A stretch of DNA of 64,000 nucleotides from positions 1,777,749-1,841,748 of the forward strand of contig OU744720.1 of NCBI GenBank assembly GCA_916613615.1, read 5' to 3'. This DNA comes from Steromphala cineraria. Lineage: Eukaryota > Mollusca > Gastropoda > Trochida > Trochidae. Of the stretch, positions 11,086 through 20,628 are shown in pieces. Made by a program: the position numbers and the translations under genes. The number at the start of each line of letters is the position of its first letter. Position 1 is the stretch's first letter. The notes beneath the pieces are model-generated. The model saw nothing but the letters and a program-made list of their open reading frames with translations, was not told the origin of the DNA and did not search any database.

Positions 11086-11749
11086 TGTATATGTATCATT
11101 CTTAGTAATTCAGTGATATGAACTCAACAAAATGCAACCATCATGGGATGCAAAATAAAATACCACACTCCACAGCTATTCTTTCTTTGTTATCTTTATT
11201 ATCTTGAATGATGGAAGAGTTCATTATTCTTAAGGGGTCAGGATGTATCTGTCATGTGCATCCACCCATTACTGTATGTTGATAACAGTGTAGGCGAAAT
11301 GAGGACAGGCCGTCGGTCTACGCCCTTATATCATTTCCATGAAATCACAATCATTCAAGCTTCTTTTGACAATACATAAATTTGTTGTTTTTTCTCTAGG
11401 GATAAAAAACATTTTTACATGCTTTCACAAAATTTTAGACTTGAATGCTAACATTGCATAAATAGATTTGTGATTTTGATCACTTCCTGCAACCAGCTTC
11501 TCCAGTATCCCATTATTTCTTAACCGTTAATTAATGCACACGCCTCATCTTTTATACATGACCAATCTGTCAACTTACATGTAAATTTTGCAAAGCGAAA
11601 AAAAGCATATTACCACAATTTTGTCAAAAGCAAAATATCTTTGCATGAATTTCCATTTCTTATTCTATGATGAGTCCATAGCTTGGAAGATGATCTCGAC
11701 TTGAACCCACGTCCATCTGTCCGTCCGGCTGGTTCCCTCTGATCTCACC
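11086..11749 (-). other. 3' flank of the RING gene
   Basis: This stretch is downstream of the stop codon at 11750-11752 on the minus strand. An AATAAA on the minus strand (plus-strand TTTATT at 11195-11200) could be the polyadenylation signal, giving a 3' UTR of about 0.55 kb. I looked for further coding exons, in particular a Deltex C-terminal domain, and saw none. A 15-base inverted orphan of the 27 bp minisatellite lies at 11288-11302. Confidence 0.4.
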
Positions 11750-12729
11750 TTACACCATGTTGCAGATGGGACAGACAGGCTTGTACTCTTGGAAGCGATC
11801 TATACAATCTATGCAGAACACGTGACCACACTTGTCCAGCGACTTGGGGTTGGATATGGTGTCGAGGCAAATAGAACATGTTTCTTCTTGACCGTCGTTT
11901 TTGAAAGTACTTGATTTTGTGTCCTGTTGATTCTCCAGTATTTGAGAATCTTCATGAGGTCTCTGGTCTTCATCTGTGCAAACAAGTTTCAGTAATTCTT
12001 CTTCTACCGATTGACCGGAGCGAGACTCCTCCTTGTGTTGAAGAGACCTAGCATACACCTCGTCAGATAATTGTTGATCATCTGACTTATCATGATGTGC
12101 TGAAAATCCATGTCTATTTCTTGAGCTACCTTTAGGCCTGACGTCCAAGCTGGCGTGGTGCACTGATCCTTGATTGGCTAAAGTTTTGAGTCGTGTCCTT
12201 TTGTAACCCCCATCCGCATATGGTTGTGTCTTTGGATGCAACCCAGGAATGGTATCACATGTTTGGTCAGAGATATCCTTATGTCTACCTTGAGCTAGCG
12301 GCTTTTTGTTGTTTAGGCCAAAGGCTGAATATTGTTGTCCAATGTCTTCTGCTGAACGTCCCTTTTGTGTTTCTTCAACATACCATGTCATAGACTTGCC
12401 AGACTTTGCCGTATCATTATATGTGCTGTTTGTTTTCACAGGAGTTGTTCTTGTAGGGACGGATTTCACTGGAATATTTCGCCGACTTGTACTAAGGTCT
12501 CTATACGCTTGACTTTCCATCGACTCAATAGGCTGTCCATCTATCAGAAGTTTGTGAATCCTTCCTTTAGGTTTGCTCTGCCACTCAAAGACTAACAGTT
12601 GTTTTGCACGGTTCAGAAAGAACTCGTCAGTACACACAACCATCAGGTCGGTGAGGTACACAAAGCTAGTGTTCACAATGGACTTGGCCAGGGCTTCAAT
12701 AGCGGGGGAGGAGTCGGTTTGAGATGCGC
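11750..12729 (-). CDS. terminal exon: macrodomain end plus C3HC4 RING finger
   Basis: This is the last visible exon of a macrodomain-RING protein, probably an E3 ubiquitin ligase of the DTX3L/PARP9 type. The exon starts at 12729 after the acceptor TATTTCTTTAG. Its first residues, ASQTDSSPAIEALAKSI, complete a macrodomain whose LPLLGTG motif is encoded by the upstream exon at 20629-21058, with matching phase 1. The roughly 74-residue macro end (through QPIESMES) is followed by about 210 low-complexity, polar residues including DDQQLSDEVYARSLQ, which resembles a ubiquitin-interacting helix. At the C-terminus is a RING finger, C-X2-C-X12-C-X-H-X2-C-X2-C-X10-C-X2-C, coded at 11878-11753, only three residues before the stop. 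The open frame upstream to an ATG at 12844 is intron read-through. Deltex proteins continue after the RING into a DTC domain; here there is none. Confidence 0.75.
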
Positions 12730-13259
12730 CTAAAGAAATACATGTACCATTATCAACGTGAAAGGAAATGAAATGAGTAAAGTAATCAGATACACATATA
12801 CACGTGGATTTAACCAATGTTGCTTTACTTCGAAAGTATTTCATTCATTGAATCAAAACAAAACTTAATAATTGATTAAATGCTTATTTAAAGAGGGTCC
12901 AGAACCCGAGCCTTTCAGACCTAACTGACGAGCAGTTACGTAATTAACATAGCCGAGGAAAAAGGTTACATGACACGGACTGGGCGCCGGCCAAGCGGGG
13001 TGCGGTCATTAAAGTGTCCGGGAAATCCCCCTTTATGACATGCGATCGTTGATTGACTGATTCATTATCTCGTTCCTATCGAGCAATGAACTTTTTTATC
13101 TTAGAGAAATGTTTTTGAATCTAGGATGACCTAGCGAAAGAGAATTGAACTCTAATTATGTTTTATCAGATGAATTAATCAACAAATAAAACAAAATTAA
13201 CACTGTTTGTCATGTAGCTTCAGATTTTCAAATTCTGTCTAGTATAGTTTTGTAACAAA

Positions 13260-14171
13260 ACTATTATTTAGTTACTAACCTCCGACAAGTGACCTTAGCC
13301 TTGTTAGCCATATAACATGTAATCGACTCATTCCCACAGAAGTAATGAGAACATCATTACACAGATCAATCAGAGTTACCCGCCCGTCACTAGTCCACTG
13401 TGTGGCGTGACCTGTCATCCAATTAGATTCATTCACATTACAGAGTCGGTAGTGTGCAGACGTGTTTTCTGTATCTCTCCCGATTGTATTGAGCTATATA
13501 ATTAACGTGTTTTGTTGTTTCTGACTCTATTACTTATCTTAGTTAGGTATTCCCGCTGTCCTTCGTCGTGTTCATTCCTCGTGAGTGAATTCGGTGTTTC
13601 TGACAGGGGTGTTTGTGGTTAACACAGCCGTGTTGACCTGGATTAGTGGAGCGCGGGTTGACTTGCACGTGTAGCCTGTGCAGCCCTGGGGCGGACGGTC
13701 GCTCTACCCCTCTGCGTGACAGCTTTGGTTGTCTTGTGCGCTTGCCGTCTGCTAAGCGCTACGGCCTTCACTTGATCTTCTTGTCGCCTGCCCGGCGCTA
13801 GATATCTCGTGTGCGCTTGGAGTGGCGCCTGTCGCCTCCCTGACCATAGGTATCTCTTAGGCGCTTGGACGGGCACTTGTCGCCTACCGCCTGTCGTCTT
13901 CCTGGCGATAGATCTCTTAGTCTCTTTGACGGGCGCTTGCCGCCTGCCGCCTGTCGTCTTCTTGGCGATAGATCTCTTAGGCGCTTGGACGGGCGCTTGC
14001 ACGGGGGCTTGCCGCCTGCCGCCTGCGGTCTTCTTGGCGATAGATCTCTTAGGCGCCTGGACGGGCGCTTGCCGCCTGCCGCCTGTCGCCTGTCGTCTTC
14101 TTGGCGATAGATCTCTTAGCCGCCTGGACGGCCGCTTGCCGCCTGCCGCCTGTCGCCTGTCGCCTGTCGTC
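13260..14171 (+). mobile_element. partial DIRS-like element, left end only (copy 1)
   Basis: It begins with the inverted terminal sequence ACTATTATTTAGTTACTAAC and continues through a GC-rich minisatellite, then stops abruptly at 14171, where a gene fragment starts. The whole stretch matches 14476-15387 at a constant offset of 1,216 bases, with no difference I could see by eye. It carries no protein-coding domain. Confidence 0.75.
13855..14171 (+). repeat. GC-rich minisatellite, about 60 bp units (copy 1)
   Basis: Five or so units share GGCGATAGATCTCTTAGGCG and CTTGGACGGGCGCTTGCCGC, with a variable number of internal GCCTGYC heptamers. The region is strongly GC-rich compared with its AT-rich surroundings. 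Long frames open on both strands (RRQAPVQAPKRSIAKKT on minus) are composition artefacts. Confidence 0.85.
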
Positions 14172-14446
14172 TTGTAGGGACGGATTTCACTGGAATATTT
14201 CGCCGACTTGTACTAAGGTCTCTATACGCTTGACTTTCCATCGACTCAATAGGCTGTCCATCTATCAGAAGTTTGTGAATCCTTCCTTTAGGTTTGCTCT
14301 GCCACTCAAAGACTAACAGTTGTTTTGCACGGTTCAGAAAGAACTCGTCAGTACACACAACCATCAGGTCGGTGAGGTACACAAAGCTAGTGTTCACAAT
14401 GGACTTGGCCAGGGCTTCAATAGCGGGGGAGGAGTCGGTTTGAGGT
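14172..14446 (-). pseudogene. copied fragment of the RING-gene terminal exon
   Basis: This 275 bp segment reads identically, by eye, to 12449-12723 in the same orientation. It covers the macrodomain end (VYLTDLMVVCTDEFFLNRAK, FEWQSKPKGR) and the start of the linker. It stops six bases short of the exon's splice acceptor and lacks the RING. The left junction shares TCTTG with the minisatellite it joins; the right junction runs into the DIRS-like terminal palindrome. It cannot encode a functional product by itself. Confidence 0.85.
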
Positions 14447-14497
14447 TAGTAACTAAATAATAGTTTTGTTACAAAACTATTATTTAGTTACTAACCT
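14443..14497. repeat. 55 bp perfect palindrome at the DIRS-like terminus
   Basis: Two 27-base arms (AGGTTAGTAACTAAATAATA then GTTTTGT, and its reverse complement) surround one unpaired base. The right arm is the left inverted terminus of the DIRS-like element; the left arm is a second terminus in head-to-head orientation. Confidence 0.9.
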
Positions 14498-15070
14498 CCG
14501 ACAAGTGACCTTAGCCTTGTTAGCCATATAACATGTAATCGACTCATTCCCACAGAAGTAATGAGAACATCATTACACAGATCAATCAGAGTTACCCGCC
14601 CGTCACTAGTCCACTGTGTGGCGTGACCTGTCATCCAATTAGATTCATTCACATTACAGAGTCGGTAGTGTGCAGACGTGTTTTCTGTATCTCTCCCGAT
14701 TGTATTGAGCTATATAATTAACGTGTTTTGTTGTTTCTGACTCTATTACTTATCTTAGTTAGGTATTCCCGCTGTCCTTCGTCGTGTTCATTCCTCGTGA
14801 GTGAATTCGGTGTTTCTGACAGGGGTGTTTGTGGTTAACACAGCCGTGTTGACCTGGATTAGTGGAGCGCGGGTTGACTTGCACGTGTAGCCTGTGCAGC
14901 CCTGGGGCGGACGGTCGCTCTACCCCTCTGCGTGACAGCTTTGGTTGTCTTGTGCGCTTGCCGTCTGCTAAGCGCTACGGCCTTCACTTGATCTTCTTGT
15001 CGCCTGCCCGGCGCTAGATATCTCGTGTGCGCTTGGAGTGGCGCCTGTCGCCTCCCTGACCATAGGTATC

Positions 15071-15530
15071 TCTTAGGCGCTTGGACGGGCACTTGTCGCC
15101 TACCGCCTGTCGTCTTCCTGGCGATAGATCTCTTAGTCTCTTTGACGGGCGCTTGCCGCCTGCCGCCTGTCGTCTTCTTGGCGATAGATCTCTTAGGCGC
15201 TTGGACGGGCGCTTGCACGGGGGCTTGCCGCCTGCCGCCTGCGGTCTTCTTGGCGATAGATCTCTTAGGCGCCTGGACGGGCGCTTGCCGCCTGCCGCCT
15301 GTCGCCTGTCGTCTTCTTGGCGATAGATCTCTTAGCCGCCTGGACGGCCGCTTGCCGCCTGCCGCCTGTCGCCTGTCGCCTGTCGTCTTCTTGGTGATAG
15401 GTCTCTTAGGCGCTTGGACGGGCGCTTGCCGCCTGTCGCCTGCCGCCTGCCGTCTTCTTGGCGGGGGTGTTGGATAGGCGCTTGCCGCCTGTCGTCTTCT
15501 TGACACTCGAGCCCTAGGGGCGCTTGGATT
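15071..15530 (+). repeat. GC-rich minisatellite, about 60 bp units (copy 2)
   Basis: This is the same unit family as 13855-14171, but longer: after the shared identical part it continues through further units to about 15,530, where the gag-like frame begins. Copy 1 therefore looks like a truncated version of this one. Confidence 0.85.
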
Positions 15531-15532
15531 GA

Positions 15533-16393
15533 AGGTCGCGCTTGTCGCCTCACAGGAGATGCGACTCAGCGACCCCGTACCGGGCGTTCTGCAGACGGTG
15601 CGGGTCACGCAAGTCGGCGAGCTACGACCCTCATGTCGTCTGTCGCCTGTGTAGGAACACTTGCCCGGAGGATAACCAGTGTGCAGAGTGTGAGGATCTC
15701 TCCCCAGACCAGCACAGGCGTTACCGCTTCCTGGAGTTGAACGCCATACGCCTGGCGATCGATCACTGGTCGGATCGCCTGGAGAACCAGGTGCAGTGTG
15801 TCCACACAGACAGTTCGACGGCAGCCTGGTCGTTACAGCTGGTGATGGAGCTGTTTCGACTGGTAGACGAACTCAACATCTCAATAACAGCGGTACACAT
15901 CCCGGGAGCAAAGAACATCTTTGCGGACGCTATTTCTCGCCCGGACAAACCTCCCTCCACGGAGTGGATGTTGCACCCGCTAGTGTTCGAGGCGATCTGT
16001 CTCCAGTTCGGCAGGCCGCATGTCGACCTCTTCGCGACACGGCTCAATCACCAGCTGCCGGTACACGTATCCCCAGTGCCAGACCCTCTGGCATGGGGAT
16101 TAGACGCGCTCGCGTTAGGATGGGAGGGGATGGACGCTTACGCTGTCCCCCCCCCGGCCATTCTGACTCAAGTGGTGGCAAAAGTCCAGGAGACGAGACG
16201 CCTGCGTCTGCTCCTGGTCGCACTGAACTGGCCGGCAAGGCCGTGGTATGTCCCCCTCCGGAGACTCTGCGCTCAGGAGCCAGTTCCCCTGCCAACCAGG
16301 TGGGACCTTCTCAGGAGCAACCCAAGCAGACGGGTGCACGAGAACCCTCAGGTTCTACATCTGCACGTATGGGTTGTCTCCAAGAGGGAATGA
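15533..16393 (+). pseudogene. DIRS-like gag zinc finger fused to RNase H
   Basis: The open frame begins after a TGA at 15530 and has no ATG near its start, so it is a fragment. The first 60 residues contain a cysteine array, CRRCGSRKS, DPHVVCRLC, CPEDNQCAEC, typical of the gag protein of invertebrate DIRS-like elements. It switches directly to RNase H: FLELNAIRLAIDHW (catalytic E), HTDSSTAAW (catalytic D), and HIPGAKNIFADAISRP (catalytic D). Next comes the conserved DIRS tail, FGRPHVDLFATRLNHQLPVH, PDPLAWGLDAL and NWPARPWYVPL. The reverse transcriptase expected between gag and RNase H is absent, so the junction marks a large internal deletion. It overlaps the next frame by 25 bases. Confidence 0.8.
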
Positions 16394-17058
16394 GGAGCGC
16401 AGGGTTCTCGGAAGCGGTAGCCAGCGCAGTGACGACCTCACAGCGCTCATCCACGCGCAAGCTGTACGATTTTCAATGGGCTTCTTTCATGAGCTTTTGC
16501 GAAGGGAAGGGGTTCGATGTGCGGTCGGTAACGGTGCCCAAAGTCTCGGATTACCTGGTCCACCTATGCACAGTGTTCACACTGCCGTCAATCTCCTCGG
16601 CTATCGAGCCTACCGCCGTACAGGAACGCCTCCTCTGTCCGGTACGCGCTCTGCGCATCTACGTGGAAAAGACGCGCACGCTGAGACAGGGTAGGCGCAG
16701 GCTCTTCTTGCCCCACTCCCAGACAAGCTCAAAGGAGTTGGACAAGAGGCAGCTGGGAGTTTATCTCAGGTCGTCAGTAGTGGACACATACAAGGCGGCT
16801 GGACTGCCGGCACCGGCGCGGACCAACCCGCATGAGATCAGGGCCATATCGGCGACTATGGCCCTACACAGCAACTTGTCAGTGGCGGACATCATGGCCG
16901 GCTGCTTCTGGAAGTCGGGTTTGGTGTTCGCCAACCATTACCTGCGCGATGTCTCTACGGAGGACCTGGAGGGCGTAGCATGTCTGGGGGCGCAGGTCTT
17001 TGGCCAGCAGGGAACCACGGGGGCCCCGACCGGCAGGGGGCGCAACCATCCACGCTAA
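16369..17058 (+). pseudogene. DIRS-like tyrosine recombinase, internally deleted
   Basis: From the ATG at 16369, the N-terminal core-binding region is recognisable (AGFSEAVASAVTTSQRSSTR, then YDFQWASFMSFCEGKGFDV). The C-terminal catalytic part has LCPVRALRIYVEKTR, NPHEIRAISATMAL with the HxxR pair, then FWKSG and NHYLRDV with the nucleophilic tyrosine. Between SISSAIEP and the LCPVRAL block about 130 residues are missing, including the first catalytic arginine region, so it should be inactive. It ends GRGRNHPR. An AATAAA lies at 17097-17102, 39 bases after the stop. The frame is shifted relative to the RNase H frame, as is usual for overlapping DIRS frames. Confidence 0.8.
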
Positions 17059-17313
17059 CGGGGCCTCACGAGTTGAGAGGGGCTCTTAACACATTGAATA
17101 AACTTGCTTGCTGAATGGTTATAGTGGTTTTGTGGTGTTTTAATTAGGGATCGTCGACCGCGAGAGGTCAGACAATTAATCCTCAATAGAACGGTCGCTC
17201 GCTAGGTCGCCGATAATCAGAGCAATCTTGAGAGTTAGCGCTATGCGACGAATTCTACCCGCCTCCTACAGTGGTATCAGGCTAAGGTCACTTGTCGGAG
17301 GTTAGTAACTAAA

Positions 17314-17633
17314 TAATAGTACATTTTTGATTAAACGTCATTATTTTTACTTACCGTAGACAAGTGACCGTCGTCATACCCGTCCCGCCTCCCCTCTTAC
17401 GCAGCCGTCGTTAATTGGGACTCCTAGGTAATGTGAATGAATCTAATTGGATGACAGGTCACGCCACACAGTGGACTAGTGACGGGCGGGTAACTCTGAT
17501 TGATCTGTGTAATGATGTTCTCATTACTTCTGTGGGAATGAGTCGATTACATGTTATATGGCTAACAAGGCTAAGGTCACTTGTCTACGGTAAGTAAAAA
17601 TAATGATGTTTAATAAAAAACGTACTATTTTAT
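17314..17633. mobile_element. 320 bp inverted-repeat remnant derived from DIRS-like ends
   Basis: The outer arms pair over about 55 bases, with AATAGTAC...CATTATTTTTACTTACCGTA on the left and TACGGTAAGTAAAAATAATG...GTACTATT on the right. Inside, 17437-17582 is an apparently identical reverse complement of 13290-13440 and of 14506-14653. It looks like a second, nearly empty DIRS-like derivative whose termini differ slightly from those of the main copy (GTAGACAAGTG versus CCGACAAGTG). Confidence 0.65.
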
Positions 17634-18548
17634 ACAGTCTTAATTATGCTTAAATAACATCACCACAGTACAGTATTGAAGAACTTGGTTTAAACATATC
17701 TATGCTTCAAGAGCTCTTACTAGTTCAATATTATCATAGTAAGTCGATGAAAAATGTCCGTTGAGAATAGAAGGTTGATTATAACCTTTCATTAAAAAAT
17801 GTTTTTTTTATGAATGTGCGCTGCTGTTGTCAAAATTAAATCATTATCTAAATATTTCAAATAGATCAAATATTTATCATGTTCCTAAACAAGTATTATA
17901 AACAGAAATGTCTCCTCGGATTTCATGCCTTGAATTAAACAGAAAAGTATTTGCTTTGTTTAATTGTGTGGATAATGAAATACATCATTGATATTTGGTA
18001 AGCCGAATCACTTTGATCACACCCAATACAATGATAAAATAAACATCTCGTTAGTAGCCGTATCTCTATCTCAGTGCTTGTCTTTTGTGACGACTGGACA
18101 CCTGTCATTTTATACCTTGTGTATCTATAGCAATGAAAGTGCGAAATGTCTAGTCATATGACATAAACAGTGACATAATTGTTCGGACCCCGACTAGCTT
18201 GTCATCACAATAGGCCTGGTGACCAACGAATTTATACAAGGCAGTGACCGCCAATTGTATTGGCATATTTCTGCAGACAAAATGTCTAACTAAGTTAACC
18301 AATGATATTGAAGAAAATTATCCAACCAATGAAAAGAAGAATAAGAATGTAAATTTATTCCATAGGACTCGCATTTCATCAATATATGTTAAACCTAGTT
18401 GGATCATGTAGGATGTTAACAAATGCAGCGGATCATATACATGGATGCTTCTAGCAGGTTGTTTTTTCATGTTCATACGAGTTTAGGACTATAGCTTGTA
18501 CGTTTTATTACCCCTCCCGCGGTCCTGTTCTCATATAATGATTCGTAA
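17634..18548. other. no gene recognised (inside TTAA element)
   Basis: AT-rich sequence without a supportable coding region, RNA gene or repeat. It may be the original body of the TTAA-flanked element. Confidence 0.4.
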
Positions 18549-19735
18549 AAAATAGAGCCATGGGCTCTGTAGCTCATCAGGCTTTACATTTGATTTCGCT
18601 ATAGGGTGTGGCCAAGGTGCCCCCTTAGTAGGGGCCATGGGGCCACCAAAGCTCCAATTTATAATCCTCACTAGTCAAGGAATCTGTAGTTTTAGCTTTC
18701 TAGGCCTTATGCTTCTGGAGAAAAAGATAAAAATTTCAGCTCTCTTGGGCTTTTGCTTCTGGAGAAGGAGATGAAAATAAGTTTTAAGGGCGTGGCCCCT
18801 GTGGCCCTAAATTGGGGTCACAGGGTCACAAAAGTTACAAATCAGAATCCCCACATGCCAAGGTACCTGCACACAAAATATCAGCTCTCTAGAGTCATTG
18901 GTTCTGGAGAAGAAGACGAACATAAGTTTTAAGGGTGTGGCCCTTGCGGCCCTTAATTGGGGTCACATGGTCACCAAGGTTACAAATCAGAATCCCCACA
19001 TGCCAAGGTACCTGCACATAAAATATCAGCTCTCTAGGGTCATTGATTCTGGAGAAGAAGACGAACATAGGTTTTAAGGGTGTGGCAACTGTGGCCCCTT
19101 AATTGGGGTCACAGGGTCACAAAAGTTACAAATCAGAATCCCCACATGCCAAGGTACCTATACATAAAATTGCAGCTCTCTGGAGCTTCTGCTTCTGGAG
19201 AAGAAGACGAACATAGGTTTTAAGGGCGTGGCCCCTGTGGCCCTAAATTGGGGTCACAGGGTCACCAAAGTTACAAATCAGAATCCCCACATGCCAAGGT
19301 ACCTGCACACAAAATATCAGCTCTCTAGGGTCATTGGTTCTGGAGAAGAAGACGAACATAGGTTTTAAGGGTGTGGCAACTGTGGCCCCTTAATTGGGGT
19401 CACAGGGTCCCAAAAGTTACAAATCAGAATCCCCACATGCCAAGGTACCTATACATAAAATTGCAGCTCTCTGGAGCTTCTGCTTCTGGAGAAGGAGACG
19501 AACATAGGTTTTAAGGGCGTGGCCCCTGTGGCCCTAAATTGGGGTCACAGGGTCACCAAAGCTACAAATTAGAATCCCCACATGCCAAGGTACCTGTACA
19601 CACAATGTCAGCTCTCTAGTGTATATGGTTTATGAGGAGAAGTCGAAAGTGTCAAAAGTTTACGGACGCCGGACGGACGCCGGACGACGGGCCATGCCAT
19701 AAGCCCATCTGGCCTTTCAGGCCTGATGAGCTAAA
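18549..19735 (+). repeat. complete tandem-core repeat, about 145 bp units
   Basis: This is the best-preserved member of the family. The 5' end is AATAGAGCCATGGGCTCTGT followed by AGCTCATCAGGC. About six internal units follow, with the marker TTACAAATCAGAATCCCC at 18835, 18980, 19126, 19271 and 19417 and a diverged copy at 19562, a spacing of 145-146 bases. A tail of GGACGGACGCCGGACGACGG leads to the 3' end GGCCTGATGAGCTAAAA. The first and last 12-13 bases are inverted copies of one another. There is no coding frame. It behaves like a non-autonomous dispersed element with a tandem core. Confidence 0.8.
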
Positions 19736-20005
19736 ACATTAGCTGATGAGAGAGAAGCAACAGTTTATAGTCTTTCAATGTGTACCTTGCTACGTAATTC
19801 ATTCCTAGAACTCACAGCGAGTAGGGTACTGCGCAGTTAAAACAGCCCAGAGTAGGGAGCGTGCTAATCGAATTTAACAACTCTTTCGGGACCTCGCTTA
19901 TAAAACTCTGAAAGTTAAAAATTAAGGGTTCTAGACCCTCTTTAACTTAAGAGTATGGAACCAAAGTAAGAGAAAATACCATACATTATCATACATATCA
20001 TATTA

Positions 20006-20444
20006 CAGTCTGATTAAAATCGACTGTGATTCGAGGAAAAAAGTGTAAAAATATGATCTCTAGCGGGGTTCGAACCACATCCAGCCCGGCTTTCCTCTCA
20101 TTCACAGTCTGAAGACACCCCTATTACCCGCATGTTCTGACGCAAGCTCATCTAGCCAATCAAAAGGGGCGCAGGTAAAGCTTCGGTATCCTACTAGGGG
20201 AGGTAACTCCAGTGTACCATTAGTTATACATAATCGCCGCTAAACGCTATTTAAAAACGACGATGTGATTGGATAGCTTACGACTGGGTCGGTCTCCGCT
20301 AAACTGGTTACAGCAACACGCGATAGAGGTGGGTGCATTCAGACCGAGACGGAGAGGATACCCCGAATGGTTCGAGCCCCGATAGAGACAATTAATATTT
20401 TTGATATTTTATTCCTCGGAGCATGGTCGATTTTAATCAGACTG
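20006..20444. mobile_element. 439 bp MITE with long inverted ends, TA flanks
   Basis: The left end CAGTCTGATTAAAATCGACT is matched by the complementary right end (GGTCGATTTTAATCAGACTG). TA lies on each side (20004-20005 and 20445-20446). Pairing continues inward for about 85 bases and includes a GGTTCGAACC-type motif near each end that resembles a tRNA B box. The other two cassettes lack it at the homologous intron position, so it inserted after the cassettes separated. Confidence 0.8.
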
Positions 20445-20628
20445 TATCATATTATCACATATCATCGATTTCTTAAATTACTCTCAAAATACTGTGTAGT
20501 TGGGTCGTTTATTTCATAAACCCCATGCAATCATTATTTCACATAGATCTTGGTCAATCTGCATTAGCCAATGCATAAAATACGTCATGTTAACCTATCA
20601 AACAAGCATCACCCTACATTCTACATAC

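Larger units (their letters stand above)
14476..17320 (+). mobile_element. internally deleted DIRS-like retroelement (copy 2)
   Basis: The element is bounded by 41 bp inverted termini, starting ACTATTATTTAGTTACTAAC at 14476 and ending GTTAGTAACTAAATAATAGT at 17320. In order it contains the left untranslated region, a GC-rich minisatellite, a gag-type zinc-finger remnant fused to RNase H, and a tyrosine recombinase. Inverted termini, RNase H and a tyrosine recombinase together are diagnostic of DIRS-type elements. The reverse transcriptase is missing entirely and the recombinase is internally deleted, so it cannot be autonomous. If the left end at 13260 is counted, the composite spans 4,061 bp. 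Confidence 0.8.
12892..19941. mobile_element. 7,050 bp TTAA-flanked inverted-repeat insertion
   Basis: The left end is AGAGGGTCCAGAACCC at 12892-12907. The right end at 19926-19941 is the reverse complement of AGAGGGTCTAGAACCC, one mismatch in 16. TTAA flanks both sides (12888-12891 and 19942-19945). The same intron in the two other macrodomain cassettes has a continuous sequence through CGCTAACTTAACTTGAGAG (about 22807 and 26477), an empty site with a single TTAA. TTAA targets are typical of piggyBac and Kolobok elements. No transposase was recognised inside; the interior is occupied by a DIRS-like element, a gene fragment and a repeat cluster. Confidence 0.75.

Noticed and set aside
11050..11090. 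Hammerhead ribozyme at CTGATGAG in the tandem-core repeat end
   Set aside because: The CUGAUGA core is present, but the GAAA box and the flanking stems are missing. The motif is explained by the self-complementary ends of the repeat.
12730..12844. Start of the RING protein at the ATG at 12844
   Set aside because: The first 38 codons are intron sequence. The acceptor at 12730-12731 and the homologous exons in the other cassettes place the exon start at 12729.
13643..15608. RRQAPVQAPKR-type proteins on the minus strand of the GC-rich minisatellite
   Set aside because: These are composition artefacts of a 60 bp repeat; the recognisable DIRS proteins lie on the plus strand.
20055..20385. tRNA genes at the GGTTCGA motifs
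   Set aside because: No cloverleaf or A box could be built. The motifs are mirror images within the MITE arms.
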